Shown here piece by piece: positions 39,233-48,477 of a DNA stretch of 64,000 bases. Under the pieces are notes generated by a model. The model saw nothing but the letters and a program-made list of their open reading frames with translations, was not told where the DNA came from and searched no databases. The stretch's first letter is position 1. Each line of letters starts with the position of its first letter. Location: the NCBI RefSeq assembly GCF_914271545.1, contig NZ_CAJZAH010000002.1, forward strand, positions 248,001 through 312,000, in the 5' to 3' direction. The position numbers and the translations under genes are program-made. The stretch comes from Cupriavidus respiraculi. GTDB taxonomy: Bacteria > Pseudomonadota > Gammaproteobacteria > Burkholderiales > Burkholderiaceae.

Positions 39233-39883
39233 TCAGCCGCGCTTGGCAATGACCTTGTCGATCAGGCCATAGTCGGCGGCCTGTTCGCCGCTCATGAAGT
39301 TGTCGCGATCGGTATCGCGGGCAATCTTCTCGACCGGCTGGCCGGTGACTTCCGACAGGATGCTGTTCAGGCGCTCGCGCAGGTACAGGATCTCGCGGGC
39401 CTGGATCTCGATATCGGAAGCCTGGCCACGGGCACCGCCCAGCGGCTGGTGAATCATGATGCGGGAGTTCGGCAGCGCGAAACGCTTGCCCTTGGACCCG
39501 GCGGCCAGCAGGAACGCGCCCATGCTGGCGGCCATGCCCATGCACAGCGTCGACACATCCGGCTTGATGAACTGCATGGTGTCGTAGACCGCGAGGCCGG
39601 CCGACACCGAACCACCCGGCGAATTGATATAGAGCGACACGTCCTTGTCGGGATTCTCGCTCTCCAGGAACAGCAACTGCGCCACGATCAGGTTGGCGGT
39701 CTGGTCGTTCACTTCGCCGACCATGAAGATCACTCGTTCCTTCAGCAGGCGCGAGTAGATGTCATAGGCGCGCTCGCCCCGACCGGACTGCTCGACCACC
39801 ATCGGCACCAGCCCGAGCCCCTGGGTTTCCAGGGCCGAGGCCTGCGTGGTGGCGAGACGGTCAAGCAAATCATTGCGGGTCAT
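39233..39883 (-). CDS. clpP: ClpP, proteolytic subunit of Clp protease
   Basis: A 216-aa serine protease forming the tetradecameric barrel used by ClpX and ClpA. The catalytic triad is Ser120 ([10 protein letters not shown]), His145 ([10 protein letters not shown]) and Asp194 (DRDNFMSGE), with exactly the E. coli spacing. The first residues are a likely self-cleaved propeptide. The ATG at 39883 has a tggaga ribosome site. It lies 84 bp after tig on the same strand; a strong hairpin in that gap may reduce but not block read-through. Confidence 0.98.
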   Translation of the reverse strand: MTRNDLLDRLATTQASALETQGLGLVPMVVEQSGRGERAYDIYSRLLKERVIFMVGEVNDQTANLIVAQLLFLESENPDKDVSLYINSPGGSVSAGLAVYDTMQFIKPDVSTLCMGMAASMGAFLLAAGSKGKRFALPNSRIMIHQPLGGARGQASDIEIQAREILYLRERLNSILSEVTGQPVEKIARDTDRDNFMSGEQAADYGLIDKVIAKRG

Positions 39884-39933
39884 GCAGGTTCTCCAGGGAT
39901 TCGATGAGAGGCAGGCGGGCCGGGTGAGCGGTC

Positions 39934-39958
39934 CGGCCGGCGTTTGGATCGCCGGCCG
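39934..39958 (-). terminator. Hairpin between tig and clpP
   Basis: A perfect 9-bp stem (cggccggcg / cgccggccg, 7-nt loop) starts about 10 bp past the tig stop. There is no U-tract, so it may attenuate or stabilise rather than terminate. Confidence 0.45.
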
Positions 39959-39967
39959 TGGCTACAT

Positions 39968-41326
39968 TCAGCCTTGCTGCTGGTTGTTGCCTTCCGCAGT
40001 CAGCTCCTCGAAGGACACGGACTTGTCCGTGACCTTGGCCTTGCCGCACACGAAATTTACCACGTTGTTTTCGAGCACGTAGGCCTCCATCTCGGCCAGG
40101 CGCTGCTGGTCGCCGTAGTACCAGCGCATGACTTCCTTCGGGTCCTCGTAGCTCTTGGCGAAGTCCTCGATTTCAGCCTTGATCTGCTCGGGCTTGGCTT
40201 CCAGGCCGTTCGCCTTGACGATCTCCGCCAGGATCAGGCCCAGCTTCACGCGGCGCTCCGCCTGCTGCGCGAACATCTCGGCCGGAATCGGCATGTCCTT
40301 CGCGTTCGGCATGCCACGCTGCTCGAGGTCGCGGCGAGCCATTTCCACCAGGCGTTCCTGGTCCTGCTCGATCAGCGACTTGGGCACGTCCAGCTCGCTA
40401 GCCTTGATCAGCGCTTCCATGACTTCGTCCTTCAGCATGGAATGCGTGCGGCGCTTGACCTCGCGCTCGAGGTTCTCGCGGATGTCGGCGCGCATCTTCT
40501 CGACGCTGCCGTCGGTGATGCCCAGCGACTTGGCGAACTCGTCGTTGACTTCAGGCAGGTGGGCCCACTCGACCTTCTTCAGCGTGATGGTGAACTCGGC
40601 GGTCTTGCCGGCCACTTCCTTGCCGTGATAGTCCTCGGGGAAAGCCAGCGGGAAGGTCTTGCTCTCGCCGACCTTCAGGCCCAGCGCGGCCTGCTCGAAC
40701 TCGGGCAGCATGCGGCCTTCGCCCAGCACGAACGCGAAGTCCTCCGCCTTGCCGCCGGCGAATTCGACGCCGTCGATGCGGCCGACGAAGTCCAGCGTCA
40801 CGCGGTCGCCGTTCTGCGCGGCGGCTTCGGCGCCGCCATCACCATGCTCGCCGGCTTCGCCGCGGGCGTGGTAGTGGACGCGTTGCTTGCGCAGGATGTC
40901 GATCGTCTTGTCGATCTCGGCGTCGCTGATCTCGGTCTTGGTGCGGGTCACTTCGGCCGCGGCCAGATCGCCGATCTTGACTTCCGGGTAGACCTCGAAG
41001 GTCGCGTCGAACGCGACTTCGTCGTCGGCCACGCCTTCGGTCTTCACTTCGAACTTCGGCTGGCCGGCAACCTTGACGTCCTGTTCCTTCGTGATGTCGA
41101 AGAACTTGCGGGCGGCCTTGTCGAAGCGCACTTCGAATTCCACCTGCTGGCCGTACTGCTTCTCGACCATCTTCATCGGCACCTTGCCGGGACGGAAGCC
41201 CGACATCTTCACCGTCTTCGACAGGCGAACCAGGCGCTCCTGCTTTTCTTTCTCGACCTCGGCCCGGGGAATGGCCAGGGTCACTTTGCGGTCCAGTTTG
41301 CCGAGGTTTTCGATCACATTCGACAT
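39968..41326 (-). CDS. tig: Trigger factor, ribosome-associated chaperone/PPIase
   Basis: A 452-aa chaperone at the ribosomal exit tunnel. The N-terminal ribosome-binding domain carries the signature [17 protein letters not shown] (the G-F-R-x-G-K loop that contacts L23). A central FKBP-type PPIase domain (about residues 165-255, with [14 protein letters not shown]) and a helical C-terminal chaperone domain follow. A small insertion rich in Gly/Glu ([16 protein letters not shown]) lies just before the PPIase domain. It heads the quality-control block; an extended -10 promoter candidate sits just past the mnmC stop. Confidence 0.97.
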   Translation of the reverse strand: MSNVIENLGKLDRKVTLAIPRAEVEKEKQERLVRLSKTVKMSGFRPGKVPMKMVEKQYGQQVEFEVRFDKAARKFFDITKEQDVKVAGQPKFEVKTEGVADDEVAFDATFEVYPEVKIGDLAAAEVTRTKTEISDAEIDKTIDILRKQRVHYHARGEAGEHGDGGAEAAAQNGDRVTLDFVGRIDGVEFAGGKAEDFAFVLGEGRMLPEFEQAALGLKVGESKTFPLAFPEDYHGKEVAGKTAEFTITLKKVEWAHLPEVNDEFAKSLGITDGSVEKMRADIRENLEREVKRRTHSMLKDEVMEALIKASELDVPKSLIEQDQERLVEMARRDLEQRGMPNAKDMPIPAEMFAQQAERRVKLGLILAEIVKANGLEAKPEQIKAEIEDFAKSYEDPKEVMRWYYGDQQRLAEMEAYVLENNVVNFVCGKAKVTDKSVSFEELTAEGNNQQQG

Positions 41327-41441
41327 GGTCGTCTATCCAATCCAGAAATGTTGTTGTGTTCGCCAGCGCGCTCCGCTTGCATGCACGGCTACCGGCACGC
41401 CGAGGCGCGAACGAACAGCTCCGCGCAAACGGAAAACGCGG

Positions 41442-41450
41442 ATTATCGCA
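41442..41450 (-). promoter_or_regulatory. Candidate extended -10 promoter of tig
   Basis: On the minus strand TGCGATAAT gives an extended -10 (TG-n-GATAAT), 116 bp upstream of the tig start and immediately after the mnmC stop. No clear -35 is seen. Confidence 0.45.
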
Positions 41451-41456
41451 CGATTT

Positions 41457-43493
41457 CTATTCCGTTCCGGCAGTTTTTGCCCCATCCGGCGGCGAGGCAT
41501 CGCTGGCAGGCTCGTCCGCCCGGGCGGTGTCGCCATGCCGCAGTGCCCGCACCAGCAGGCGCGCGGGGTCGAGGGCATCGACCAGATCGCCTTCCAGCGG
41601 CAGCGGCTCCCCTTCGATGTGGCTCGCGACGAGCTCGGCGGCGATGGCTGCCCACGTCAGTCCGCGCGAGCCGAAAGCCAGCGCGGCATAGAGCCCCGGC
41701 TGGCGTGGCACGTCGCGAAAGCGCGCGCCGCGCAGCGCGACGGCATGGCGCAGCGCCTCGTCCTCGTCGGCCAGCGGCCCGACCCAGGGCAGGCGGTGAT
41801 GCGATACGGTGCGCTCGCCGACATAGCCGTCGAGGGAGGCGGGATCGATGCGGTCCAGCGCCGGCGCAGTGTCCGGCAGCATGGCGGCGAGGCGCTCCAG
41901 GTTGGCCGCATGCACTTCCGCCCGCGCCTCCAGCGGTCCGTCCGGCTCTTCGTAGCTCGATCCGATGCGTGCGATGCCCTGCGCATCGGTGGGCAGCAGA
42001 TAGCCGGCGCCAGTGACCACGCAGTCGGGCCACCGGCCGAGCGCATCGACGTGGGCCGGCAGCAAGGTGGTCAGCTGACCGCGCACGCGGCGCATCGTCA
42101 GGAAGCGTTGCGGCATCAGCCGTGCGGCTTCGTGCGCGTTGGCCAGCACGAGGACCGGCGCGCGGGCCAGCAAGGCCCCCGCCTCGTCCCGCGCGATCCA
42201 CCCGTCGCCGTCGCGCTCGATGGCGTCGATGCGGCATCCGAAGCGAGCCCGGACTCGGTCGCCGGCCATTGCCAGTTGGGCGCCGCAGATATCGGGCGGC
42301 GCGACCCAGCCGCCTTGCCCGAACCACAGGCCGCCACGCGGTACGCCGGCGCCATGGATCGCCGCGGCCTCTTCCGCGTCCATCCAGCGCACGAATGGCG
42401 CGGGGAAACCGAGCGCGGTCAGCGCCACGCGCTGCAGTTCGCTCTCCGCGTCGTCGGCGCCGAGCTGCAGCACGCCGCATTCATTCCAGCCGACGGCATG
42501 GCCGGCCTCGGACAGTGCCTGCCAGACGCGGCGCGAATAGAGGTTGCCTGCCCGGGACAGGCGCGAGAGCAGGCTGTCGTCCGCCGAGACATGCGGATGC
42601 ATGGCCGCGGCGCGGTGCGCGCTGGTGACACGGGCGGGACCGTCCTGCGCCTCGAACAGCGATACGGTCCACCCGCGCGCGGCCAGCCGCTCCGTGACGG
42701 CGCAGCCGGCGAGCCCCGCGCCCACCACGATGGCGTGCCGCTCGGGCCAGTTCGCCGCGGCCGGGGGCGGATGCCGCCGGCGCGCCCAGTCGGACGGAAA
42801 GCGCGCCACCGTCATGTCGCGCTTGCCGCCGAAACCGGGGGCCTTGGCGACCTCGAAGCCCGCCGACGCGAGGCCCCGGCGCACGAAGCCGGCCGCGGTA
42901 TAGGTCGCCAGCGTCGCCCCGGGGCGCGCCAGCCGCGCCAGCCGCTTCATCACGGATGGCGCCCACATCTCGGCATTGCGCGCGGGCGAGAAGCCATCGA
43001 GATAGAACGCGTCGGCGCCCACCGCCAGCTTGGGAAGCAGCGTGTCGATATCGCCCAATGCCAGCGTGAGCACCACGGCGCCCTCTTCGAACGCCATCCG
43101 GTGCAGGCCGGGCAGCGGCAACGGCCACGCGGCCCGCAGCTGGGCAGCCATCGGGCCGAGTTCCGGCAGCGCGGCATGGATCGTGGCGAGGCCGTCGCGG
43201 GTAAAGGGATGCTTCTCGATGGAGACGAAGTGCAGGCGGCCGCAGCGCCGCGGATCGTCGCGCCATGCCTGCCAGGTCGCAAGAAAATTCAGGCCCTGTC
43301 CGAAGCCGGTCTCGACGATGACGAACTGCTCGCGCCCCTGCCATCGCCCCGGCAGGCCATTGCCGCCGAGAAAGACATGCCGTGCCTGCGCCAGCCCGCC
43401 TTCGACGCTGTGATAGACATCGTCGTAGCGCGGCGAATAGGGCGTGCCGTCGGGCGACAGCACCGGCTCGGCGGGTTCCAGGGCGCGGGACAT
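41457..43493 (-). CDS. mnmC: Bifunctional tRNA mnm5s2U-modification enzyme MnmC
   Basis: A 678-aa fusion completing the 5-methylaminomethyl-2-thiouridine wobble modification. The N-terminal SAM methyltransferase half (residues about 1-245, with [14 protein letters not shown] and [14 protein letters not shown]) adds the methyl group. The C-terminal FAD oxidoreductase half (about 265-660, with [16 protein letters not shown]) removes the carboxymethyl group. The ATG at 43493 gives the usual N-terminus; an upstream ATG at 43538 is less likely. It is divergent from rlmJ. Confidence 0.95.
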   Translation of the reverse strand: MSRALEPAEPVLSPDGTPYSPRYDDVYHSVEGGLAQARHVFLGGNGLPGRWQGREQFVIVETGFGQGLNFLATWQAWRDDPRRCGRLHFVSIEKHPFTRDGLATIHAALPELGPMAAQLRAAWPLPLPGLHRMAFEEGAVVLTLALGDIDTLLPKLAVGADAFYLDGFSPARNAEMWAPSVMKRLARLARPGATLATYTAAGFVRRGLASAGFEVAKAPGFGGKRDMTVARFPSDWARRRHPPPAAANWPERHAIVVGAGLAGCAVTERLAARGWTVSLFEAQDGPARVTSAHRAAAMHPHVSADDSLLSRLSRAGNLYSRRVWQALSEAGHAVGWNECGVLQLGADDAESELQRVALTALGFPAPFVRWMDAEEAAAIHGAGVPRGGLWFGQGGWVAPPDICGAQLAMAGDRVRARFGCRIDAIERDGDGWIARDEAGALLARAPVLVLANAHEAARLMPQRFLTMRRVRGQLTTLLPAHVDALGRWPDCVVTGAGYLLPTDAQGIARIGSSYEEPDGPLEARAEVHAANLERLAAMLPDTAPALDRIDPASLDGYVGERTVSHHRLPWVGPLADEDEALRHAVALRGARFRDVPRQPGLYAALAFGSRGLTWAAIAAELVASHIEGEPLPLEGDLVDALDPARLLVRALRHGDTARADEPASDASPPDGAKTAGTE

Positions 43494-43692
43494 GGGACTG
43501 CGTAGGGAGTGGATGCGCGACGGCGCCGCGGGCGTCACGGCGCTTCGAAAACAAGGGGAAAGCCGCGGCGGCCGGATGGTAGCATGGCGCCCTGCGCGCG
43601 CCAGCGGGCCGGATTACGGGCCGCTGCAAGCACGGTCCCCCGACGCCTTTCGATGGCCCCGGACCGCTGCGCCGCCCCATACCCACCCCGCC

Positions 43693-44550
43693 ATGCTCAG
43701 CTACCGTCACGCCTTCCACGCCGGCAACCACGCCGATGTCCTCAAGCACGCCATTGTCGTCGACCTGCTCGACTACCTGACCCGCAAGGACAAGCCCTTC
43801 TGGTATATCGACACCCACGCCGGCGCGGGCCTCTACGCCCTGGACCACGCCTACGCCCGCAAGAAGTCGGAGTTCGAGACCGGCATCGCGCCGCTGTGGC
43901 AGGCCGCGGCACAGAAGCAGCCGCTGCCAGACCTGCTGACGGCTTACCTCGACCAGGTCCGTGAACTGAATCCGGACGGCAACCTGAAGCACTATCCCGG
44001 ATCGCCCTGGCTGGCCTGGCAGATGCTGCGCGATGCGGACAGGCTGCGCCTGTTCGAGCTGCACAGCACCGAGATCCAGGTCCTGCGGGACAACTTCCGC
44101 GGCGCTGGTCGCAAGGTCATGCTGTACGACGGCGACGGCTTCACCGGCATCAAGGCCATCCTGCCGCCGCCCCCGCGCCGCGCGCTGGTGCTCATCGACC
44201 CGTCGTACGAGGACAAGGACGACTATGCCCGCGTGGTCCAGTGCGTGCAGGACGGGCTGCAGCGCTTCGCCACCGGCACCTACGCCGTCTGGTATCCCGA
44301 GGTGCAGCGGCGCGAGTCCGTGCAGCTGCCGGTGCAGCTCAAGAAGCTGCCGCTCAAGAGCTGGCTGCATGTGAGCCTGACCGTCAAGCACCCGGTGGCC
44401 GGTGGCCTGGGCCTGCACGGCAGCGGGATGTTCATCGTCAATCCCCACTGGACACTGCGCGCCTCCCTGGAGGCAGCGATGCCGAAACTGGTCGAACTGC
44501 TCGGCCAGGATGGCGGCGCGCGCTTCACGCTGGAATCGGTGGAGACCTGA
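43693..44550 (+). CDS. rlmJ: 23S rRNA (adenine2030-N6)-methyltransferase
   Basis: A 285-aa SAM-dependent methyltransferase for A2030 of 23S rRNA. The N-terminal signature YRHAFHAGNHADVLKH, the SAM-site region YIDTHAGAGLY and the catalytic D-P-x-Y motif VLIDPSYEDKDDY are all present. The ATG at 43693 precedes the signature directly; the frame is open about 250 bp further upstream without similarity. It is divergent from mnmC across about 200 bp of intergenic DNA, in which no clear promoter is recognised. A terminator at 44671-44697 may end its transcript. Confidence 0.95.
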   Translation: MLSYRHAFHAGNHADVLKHAIVVDLLDYLTRKDKPFWYIDTHAGAGLYALDHAYARKKSEFETGIAPLWQAAAQKQPLPDLLTAYLDQVRELNPDGNLKHYPGSPWLAWQMLRDADRLRLFELHSTEIQVLRDNFRGAGRKVMLYDGDGFTGIKAILPPPPRRALVLIDPSYEDKDDYARVVQCVQDGLQRFATGTYAVWYPEVQRRESVQLPVQLKKLPLKSWLHVSLTVKHPVAGGLGLHGSGMFIVNPHWTLRASLEAAMPKLVELLGQDGGARFTLESVET

Positions 44551-44629
44551 CAGCCGACAGCCCCGCTTCCCGCGCCGCAGTGCGGCTCCGGGCACACAGT
44601 GGGGCTGGATTTCCTGCGCCGGCTTGCGC

Positions 44630-44635
44630 TACAAT
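44630..44635 (+). promoter_or_regulatory. Candidate -10 box (TACAAT) between rlmJ and tRNA-Leu
   Basis: TACAAT, 5 of 6 to consensus, is preceded at 17-18 bp only by a weak -35 (tggatt). It is followed after about 36 bp by a complete terminator. Confidence 0.4.
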
Positions 44636-44641
44636 CCGCAG

Positions 44642-44697
44642 CCTCGTTGCGCGGCATGGCACGACAGATCAAGGCGGGCAATCCAGCCGCCTTTTTT
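44642..44697 (+). ncRNA. Candidate small RNA of about 55 nt
   Basis: A -10-like box at 44630 and a strong Rho-independent terminator at 44671-44697 bracket a short segment with no open reading frame. This is the typical shape of a small RNA gene. It could equally be only the rlmJ terminator with a chance -10 match. No known family is recognised. Confidence 0.25.
44671..44697 (+). terminator. Rho-independent terminator downstream of rlmJ
   Basis: The stem aaggcgg / ccgcctt with a 9-nt loop is followed by six T. It lies 120 bp past the rlmJ stop and 67 bp before tRNA-Leu. Confidence 0.88.
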
Positions 44698-44763
44698 GTT
44701 TGCGCCATCGTCCACGGCGCGACGGGCACAGCGGCGTCCCGACCGGGACCGCCCGCAAGGACC

Positions 44764-44850
44764 GCGAGGGTGGCGAAATTGGTAGACGCACCAGGTTTAG
44801 GTCCTGACGCCAGCAATGGTGTAGGGGTTCGAGTCCCCTCCCTCGCACCA
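44764..44850 (+). tRNA. tRNA-Leu (TAG)
   Basis: An 87-nt class II tRNA with acceptor gcgaggg / ccctcgc, D-loop aaattggtagacgc, anticodon stem-loop caggtttaggtcctg (anticodon TAG), a long variable arm, T-loop ggttcgagtcc and encoded CCA. Confidence 0.97.
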
Positions 44851-44906
44851 ATCGACTTCCCGATTTCGACAGTATTCCGCGACCCGGCAGGGACCGCGCG
44901 GCCATC

Positions 44907-45215
44907 CTACGGCCGGATGACGATCTGCGGGCTCACCACGATGGCCGGTTCCGCTTCGTAGTACACGGCGCCCGGCGCATGGTGGTAGACCGGCGGACGC
45001 CCCTTGCACTTGCGCTCCTCCTTGTACTCCCCGTTGCCCTTCCACTTGCGCTCCACCTTGCAGGGGCCGTCCCAGTACTTTTCCTTGTAGTCGCCGCCCT
45101 TCTGCTTGTGGCCATAGCCGTGGCCCGACTCGTCCTTCCATGGGTCGGCATGGGCGGACAGCGCAAAGGCGCCCAGCAGGCAGGACAAGAGCACGGGGAC
45201 TAGCTTGCGGGTCAT
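44907..45215 (-). CDS. Small secreted Lys/Tyr-rich hypothetical protein
   Basis: A 102-aa protein with a clear signal peptide (MTRKLVPVLLSCLLGAFALSAHA, cleavage before DPWKDES). The mature part is basic and aromatic, with a loosely repeated motif (DYKEKYWDGPCKVERKWK and then EYKEERKCKGRP) holding two Cys that could form a disulphide. It ends in a Val/Ile-rich strand (IVVSPQIVIRP). A very good ribosome site (aaggagat, 5 nt) supports the start. I recognise no function; it is probably a periplasmic or surface protein. The dyad gttacatgggtaac lies 59 bp upstream. Confidence 0.8.
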   Translation of the reverse strand: MTRKLVPVLLSCLLGAFALSAHADPWKDESGHGYGHKQKGGDYKEKYWDGPCKVERKWKGNGEYKEERKCKGRPPVYHHAPGAVYYEAEPAIVVSPQIVIRP

Positions 45216-45273
45216 GGAGATCTCCTTTGGCGGAAAGGTACCGCCCCCCGCCCGCGAGGCCTGTATCCGAGAA

Positions 45274-45287
45274 GTTACATGGGTAAC
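45274..45287. promoter_or_regulatory. Inverted repeat GTTAC-ATGG-GTAAC
   Basis: A perfect 5-bp dyad with a 4-bp centre, 59-72 bp upstream of the secreted-protein start. The form and position suit an operator of a dimeric regulator; which one is unknown. Confidence 0.4.
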
Positions 45288-45604
45288 ACGCCGGTGCCGC
45301 CCGCTTCCCTACGTCGAGCGCATCGAAGCATGCCCCGTCGCCCATTCGCGCAGGGCGCCGTGCAACCGGGACGGCCAACCAGGGCCCGTTCCCGAATGAT
45401 TGAAAGCGGGCGCTGCCGGGATCAGGCAGCGCAGCCGATGCGCCGATGCACCGCTCCCGCGACATCCGACGCGTCTTGGTGCGATGCCGGAGAGGGATTT
45501 CTCATCCTGGTGCAGCCCTCCCGCGGATGGTGCCGCGGTGGTCCTGGACACCGCTTGGTAGTGCTTCGTGGGCTTCCCGCAGTGACGTTTGATGCAAGGC
45601 CGTG

Positions 45605-45620
45605 TGGCACATCGCTTGCT
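45605..45620 (+). promoter_or_regulatory. Sigma-54 (RpoN) -24/-12 promoter of the ABC importer operon
   Basis: TGGCAC-N5-TTGCT matches the RpoN consensus TGGCACG-N4-TTGCW except for A instead of G at the seventh base. The GG and GC cores have correct spacing. Transcription would start near 45631, about 26 nt upstream of the binding-protein gene. I found no second match in the window when scanning for TGGCAC with TTGC at this spacing. Confidence 0.75.
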
Positions 45621-45656
45621 TTAGTGTCTCCGACGTCCCTTCCCCACTCAGGAGCC

Positions 45657-47408
45657 ATGCCAGTGAACCGCTTCGCCTCCGCTTTCGCCGCCGTTTCCGA
45701 CCCGGTTACGACCGCCGCACCACACGCTGCAACCCCCTCCGCCGCGGCGCGTACGCGTGGCGCCCTTCAACGGCGCACGGCAGTGGGCGCGGCCGTTGCG
45801 CTCTCGCTGCTTGCGCTGCCCGGTGCCGCGATGGCGGAGAAGGTGCTGCGCATCGGCATGACCGCGGCGGACATCCCGCGCACGCTGGGCCAGCCCGATC
45901 AGGGCTTCGAGGGCAACCGCTTCTCGGGCATTCCGATGTACGACGGCCTGACGCAATGGGATCTGTCCAAGAGCAACGGTCCCAGCCTGCTGATTCCGGG
46001 CTTGGCTACCGAATGGAAGGTGGACGCCAGCGACAAGACGAAGTGGGTGTTCAAGCTGCGTCCCAACGTGAAGTTCCACGACGGCTCGCCGTTCAACGCC
46101 GACGCGGTGGTATGGAACGTGGGCAAGGTGCTGGACAAGACGGCCAAGCAGTTCGATCCCAGCCAGGTCGGCGTGACGGCCTCGCGCATGCCGACGCTGC
46201 GTTCCGCGAAGAAGATCGACGACCTGACCGTCGAGCTGGTCACCTCCGAGCCGGATTCCTTTCTGCCGTACAACCTGACCAACCTGTTCATGGCCTCGCC
46301 CACGCAGTGGGAGAAGAAGTTCGCCGCGGTGCCGGCTTCGGTCACCGATCCGGTCGAGCGCTCCAAGCAGGCGTGGGTGGCCTTCGCCGCCGATGCCGCC
46401 GGTACCGGTCCGTTCAAGATGAGCCGCTTCGTGGCGCGCGAGCGCCTGGAGGTGGTGAAGAACGCGCAGTACTGGGACAGCAAGCGGGTGCCGAAGATCG
46501 ACAAGGTGGTGATGCAGCCGATGCCGGAAGCGAACGCGCGCACCGCCGCGCTGCTGTCGGGCCAGGTGGACTGGATCGAGGCGCCCGCGCCGGATGCGAT
46601 CGCGCAGATCAAGAGCCGCGGCTTCGAGGTGTACTCGAACGCGCAGCCGCACATGTGGCCGTGGCAGCTGTCGTTCGCCCCGGGATCGCCGTGGCTGGAC
46701 AAGCGCGTGCGCCAGGCCGCGAACCTCTGCGTGAACCGCTCCGGCCTGAAGACGCTGCTGGGCGGCTACATGGCCGAGGCGAAGGGCATCGTCGAAGCCG
46801 GCAATCCGTGGTGGGGCAATCCGAAGTTCGACATCAAGTACGACCCGGCCGGCGCGCGCAAGCTGATGCAGGAAGCGGGCTTCTCGGCGGCCAAGCCGGT
46901 CAAGGTCAAGGTGCAGGTGTCGGCGTCGGGCTCGGGCCAGATGCAACCGCTGCCGATGAACGAGTACGTGCAGCAGAACCTGAAGGAGTGCTTCATCGAC
47001 GTCGACTTCGACGTGGTGGAGTGGAACACGCTGTTCACCAACTGGCGCATCGGGGCGAAGGATCCCAGCGCGCACGGCGCCAACGCCATCAATGTCAGCT
47101 TCGCGGCGATGGACCCGTTCTTCGCGATGGTGCGCTTCGTGAGCAGCAAGACGCAGCCGCCGGTGTCGAACAACTGGGGCTACTTCAGCAACCCCGAGTT
47201 CGACAAGCTGATCGAGACCGCGCGCACCTCCTTCGACGAAAAGGGCCGCGACGCCGCGCTGGCACGCCTGCACGCCCGCATCGTCGAGGAAGCGCCCTTC
47301 GTGCTGATCGCGCATGACGTGGGCCCGCGCGCGATCTCGAAGAAAGTCAAGGGCGTGGTGCAGCCGCAGAGCTGGTTCATCGACATCGCGACCATGTCGA
47401 TGGACTGA
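45657..47408 (+). CDS. ABC transporter substrate-binding protein, family 5 (peptide/opine/nickel type)
   Basis: A 583-aa periplasmic binding protein of the DppA/OppA class. The N-region is unusually long: about 40 residues, then twin Arg (QRRTAVGAAVALSLLALPGAAMA), with cleavage near residue 60. The mature part has the SBP_bac_5 landmarks YDGLTQWD, WVFKLRPNVKFHDGSPFNADAVVWN and GTGPFKM. The ATG at 45657 sits only 2 nt after ggag; the GTG at 45663 would have ideal spacing and may be the true start. It is the first gene of a five-gene importer operon behind the sigma-54 promoter. The ligand is unknown; a peptide- or amide-like compound fits the context. Confidence 0.93.
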   Translation: MPVNRFASAFAAVSDPVTTAAPHAATPSAAARTRGALQRRTAVGAAVALSLLALPGAAMAEKVLRIGMTAADIPRTLGQPDQGFEGNRFSGIPMYDGLTQWDLSKSNGPSLLIPGLATEWKVDASDKTKWVFKLRPNVKFHDGSPFNADAVVWNVGKVLDKTAKQFDPSQVGVTASRMPTLRSAKKIDDLTVELVTSEPDSFLPYNLTNLFMASPTQWEKKFAAVPASVTDPVERSKQAWVAFAADAAGTGPFKMSRFVARERLEVVKNAQYWDSKRVPKIDKVVMQPMPEANARTAALLSGQVDWIEAPAPDAIAQIKSRGFEVYSNAQPHMWPWQLSFAPGSPWLDKRVRQAANLCVNRSGLKTLLGGYMAEAKGIVEAGNPWWGNPKFDIKYDPAGARKLMQEAGFSAAKPVKVKVQVSASGSGQMQPLPMNEYVQQNLKECFIDVDFDVVEWNTLFTNWRIGAKDPSAHGANAINVSFAAMDPFFAMVRFVSSKTQPPVSNNWGYFSNPEFDKLIETARTSFDEKGRDAALARLHARIVEEAPFVLIAHDVGPRAISKKVKGVVQPQSWFIDIATMSMD

Positions 47409-47517
47409 GCGACGCGCTCGCGCCGCTCCCCGAGCCGCCGCACCGCGGAGCCGGGGGCGGGAGCCCCATCCGCTCCCGTCCCCGTCGACGCCCTCACAAC
47501 GAGACGGGCCACCCACC

Positions 47518-48468
47518 ATGTCCTACCTGCTTCGCCGCGCGCTCTACGCGCTGCCCATCCTGCTCGGGGTCGCGCTGCTGTGCTTCTCCCTCGTGCATAT
47601 CGCCCCGGGCGATCCGCTGGTCTCGGTGTTGCCGCCCGATGCCTCCGAGGAATTGCGCCAGCAGCTCGCCGCGCTGTACGGCTTCGACAAACCCTTCGTC
47701 GAGCAATTCGTGCACTGGCTGACGCGTGCGCTGCACGGCGACCTGGGCACCTCGATCGCCACCAGCCGTCCCGTGATGCAGGAGGTCGGCACCGCGGTGA
47801 TCAACTCGGTGCGGCTGGCCGCGGTGGCCACCGTGATCGGCTTCACCTTCGGCTGCCTGTTCGGCTTCGTCGCCGGTTATCTGCGCGATTCGGCCATCGA
47901 CCGCGCCGCCTCCTTCCTGTCGGTGTTCGGCGTCAGCGTGCCGCACTACTGGCTGGGCATGGTGCTGGCCATCGTGTTCTCCGTGTTTCTCGGCTGGCTG
48001 CCGGCCACCGGCGCGGGTCCCGGCGGCTCCGGCGACTGGAGCTGGAACTGGGAACACATCCAGTACATGCTGCTGCCGGCCATCACCATGTCGGTGATTC
48101 CGATGGGCATCGTGGCGCGCACCATCCGCGCGCTGGTGGCCGAGATCCTGTCGAACGAATTCATCGTCGGCCTGAAGGCACGCGGGCTGTCCGACCTGGC
48201 GGTGTTCCGCCACGTGGTCAAGAACGTGGCGCCCACCGCGCTGTCGGTGATGGGCCTGCAACTGGGCTATCTGCTTGGCGGCTCCATCCTGATCGAGACC
48301 GTGTTCGCCTGGCCCGGCACCGGCTTCCTGCTGAACTCGGCGATTTTCCAGCGGGATTTCCCGCTGCTCCAGGGCACGATCCTGATCCTGGCGGTGTTCT
48401 TCGTGCTGCTCAACCTGACGGTCGATGCGTTGCAGACGCTGTTCGATCCCCGCATCCAGCGCAACTAG
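47518..48468 (+). CDS. ABC transporter permease (DppB/OppB family)
   Basis: A 316-aa inner-membrane protein with six membrane segments. The first span follows the ATG directly (YLLRRALYALPILLGVALL), and the EAA loop that contacts the ATPase reads EFIVGLKARGLSDLAVFRHV. The conserved IAPGDPL motif after span one is typical of DppB. The ATG at 47518 is preferred because it places the first span correctly. A gap of 109 bp separates it from the binding-protein gene, and the next permease follows after 9 bp. Confidence 0.94.
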   Translation: MSYLLRRALYALPILLGVALLCFSLVHIAPGDPLVSVLPPDASEELRQQLAALYGFDKPFVEQFVHWLTRALHGDLGTSIATSRPVMQEVGTAVINSVRLAAVATVIGFTFGCLFGFVAGYLRDSAIDRAASFLSVFGVSVPHYWLGMVLAIVFSVFLGWLPATGAGPGGSGDWSWNWEHIQYMLLPAITMSVIPMGIVARTIRALVAEILSNEFIVGLKARGLSDLAVFRHVVKNVAPTALSVMGLQLGYLLGGSILIETVFAWPGTGFLLNSAIFQRDFPLLQGTILILAVFFVLLNLTVDALQTLFDPRIQRN

Positions 48469-48477
48469 GAGCCCCCC

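Larger units (their letters stand above)
45216..45656. other. 441-bp divergent intergenic region
   Basis: It holds the promoter side of the small secreted protein (dyad at 45274-45287) and, at its right end, a sigma-54 promoter for the ABC operon. Between them are GGTGCA/TGCACC half-sites (45447-45452, 45509-45514), but no canonical NtrC-type palindrome and no gene. Confidence 0.6.

Noticed and set aside
39944-42016. A 690-codon plus-strand frame over tig and mnmC
   Set aside because: Antisense to two well-recognised genes.
45447-45514. TGCACC ... GGTGCA as an NtrC binding site
   Set aside because: The half-sites are 56 bp apart, not the 5-bp centre of the canonical palindrome; kept only as a note under the intergenic region.
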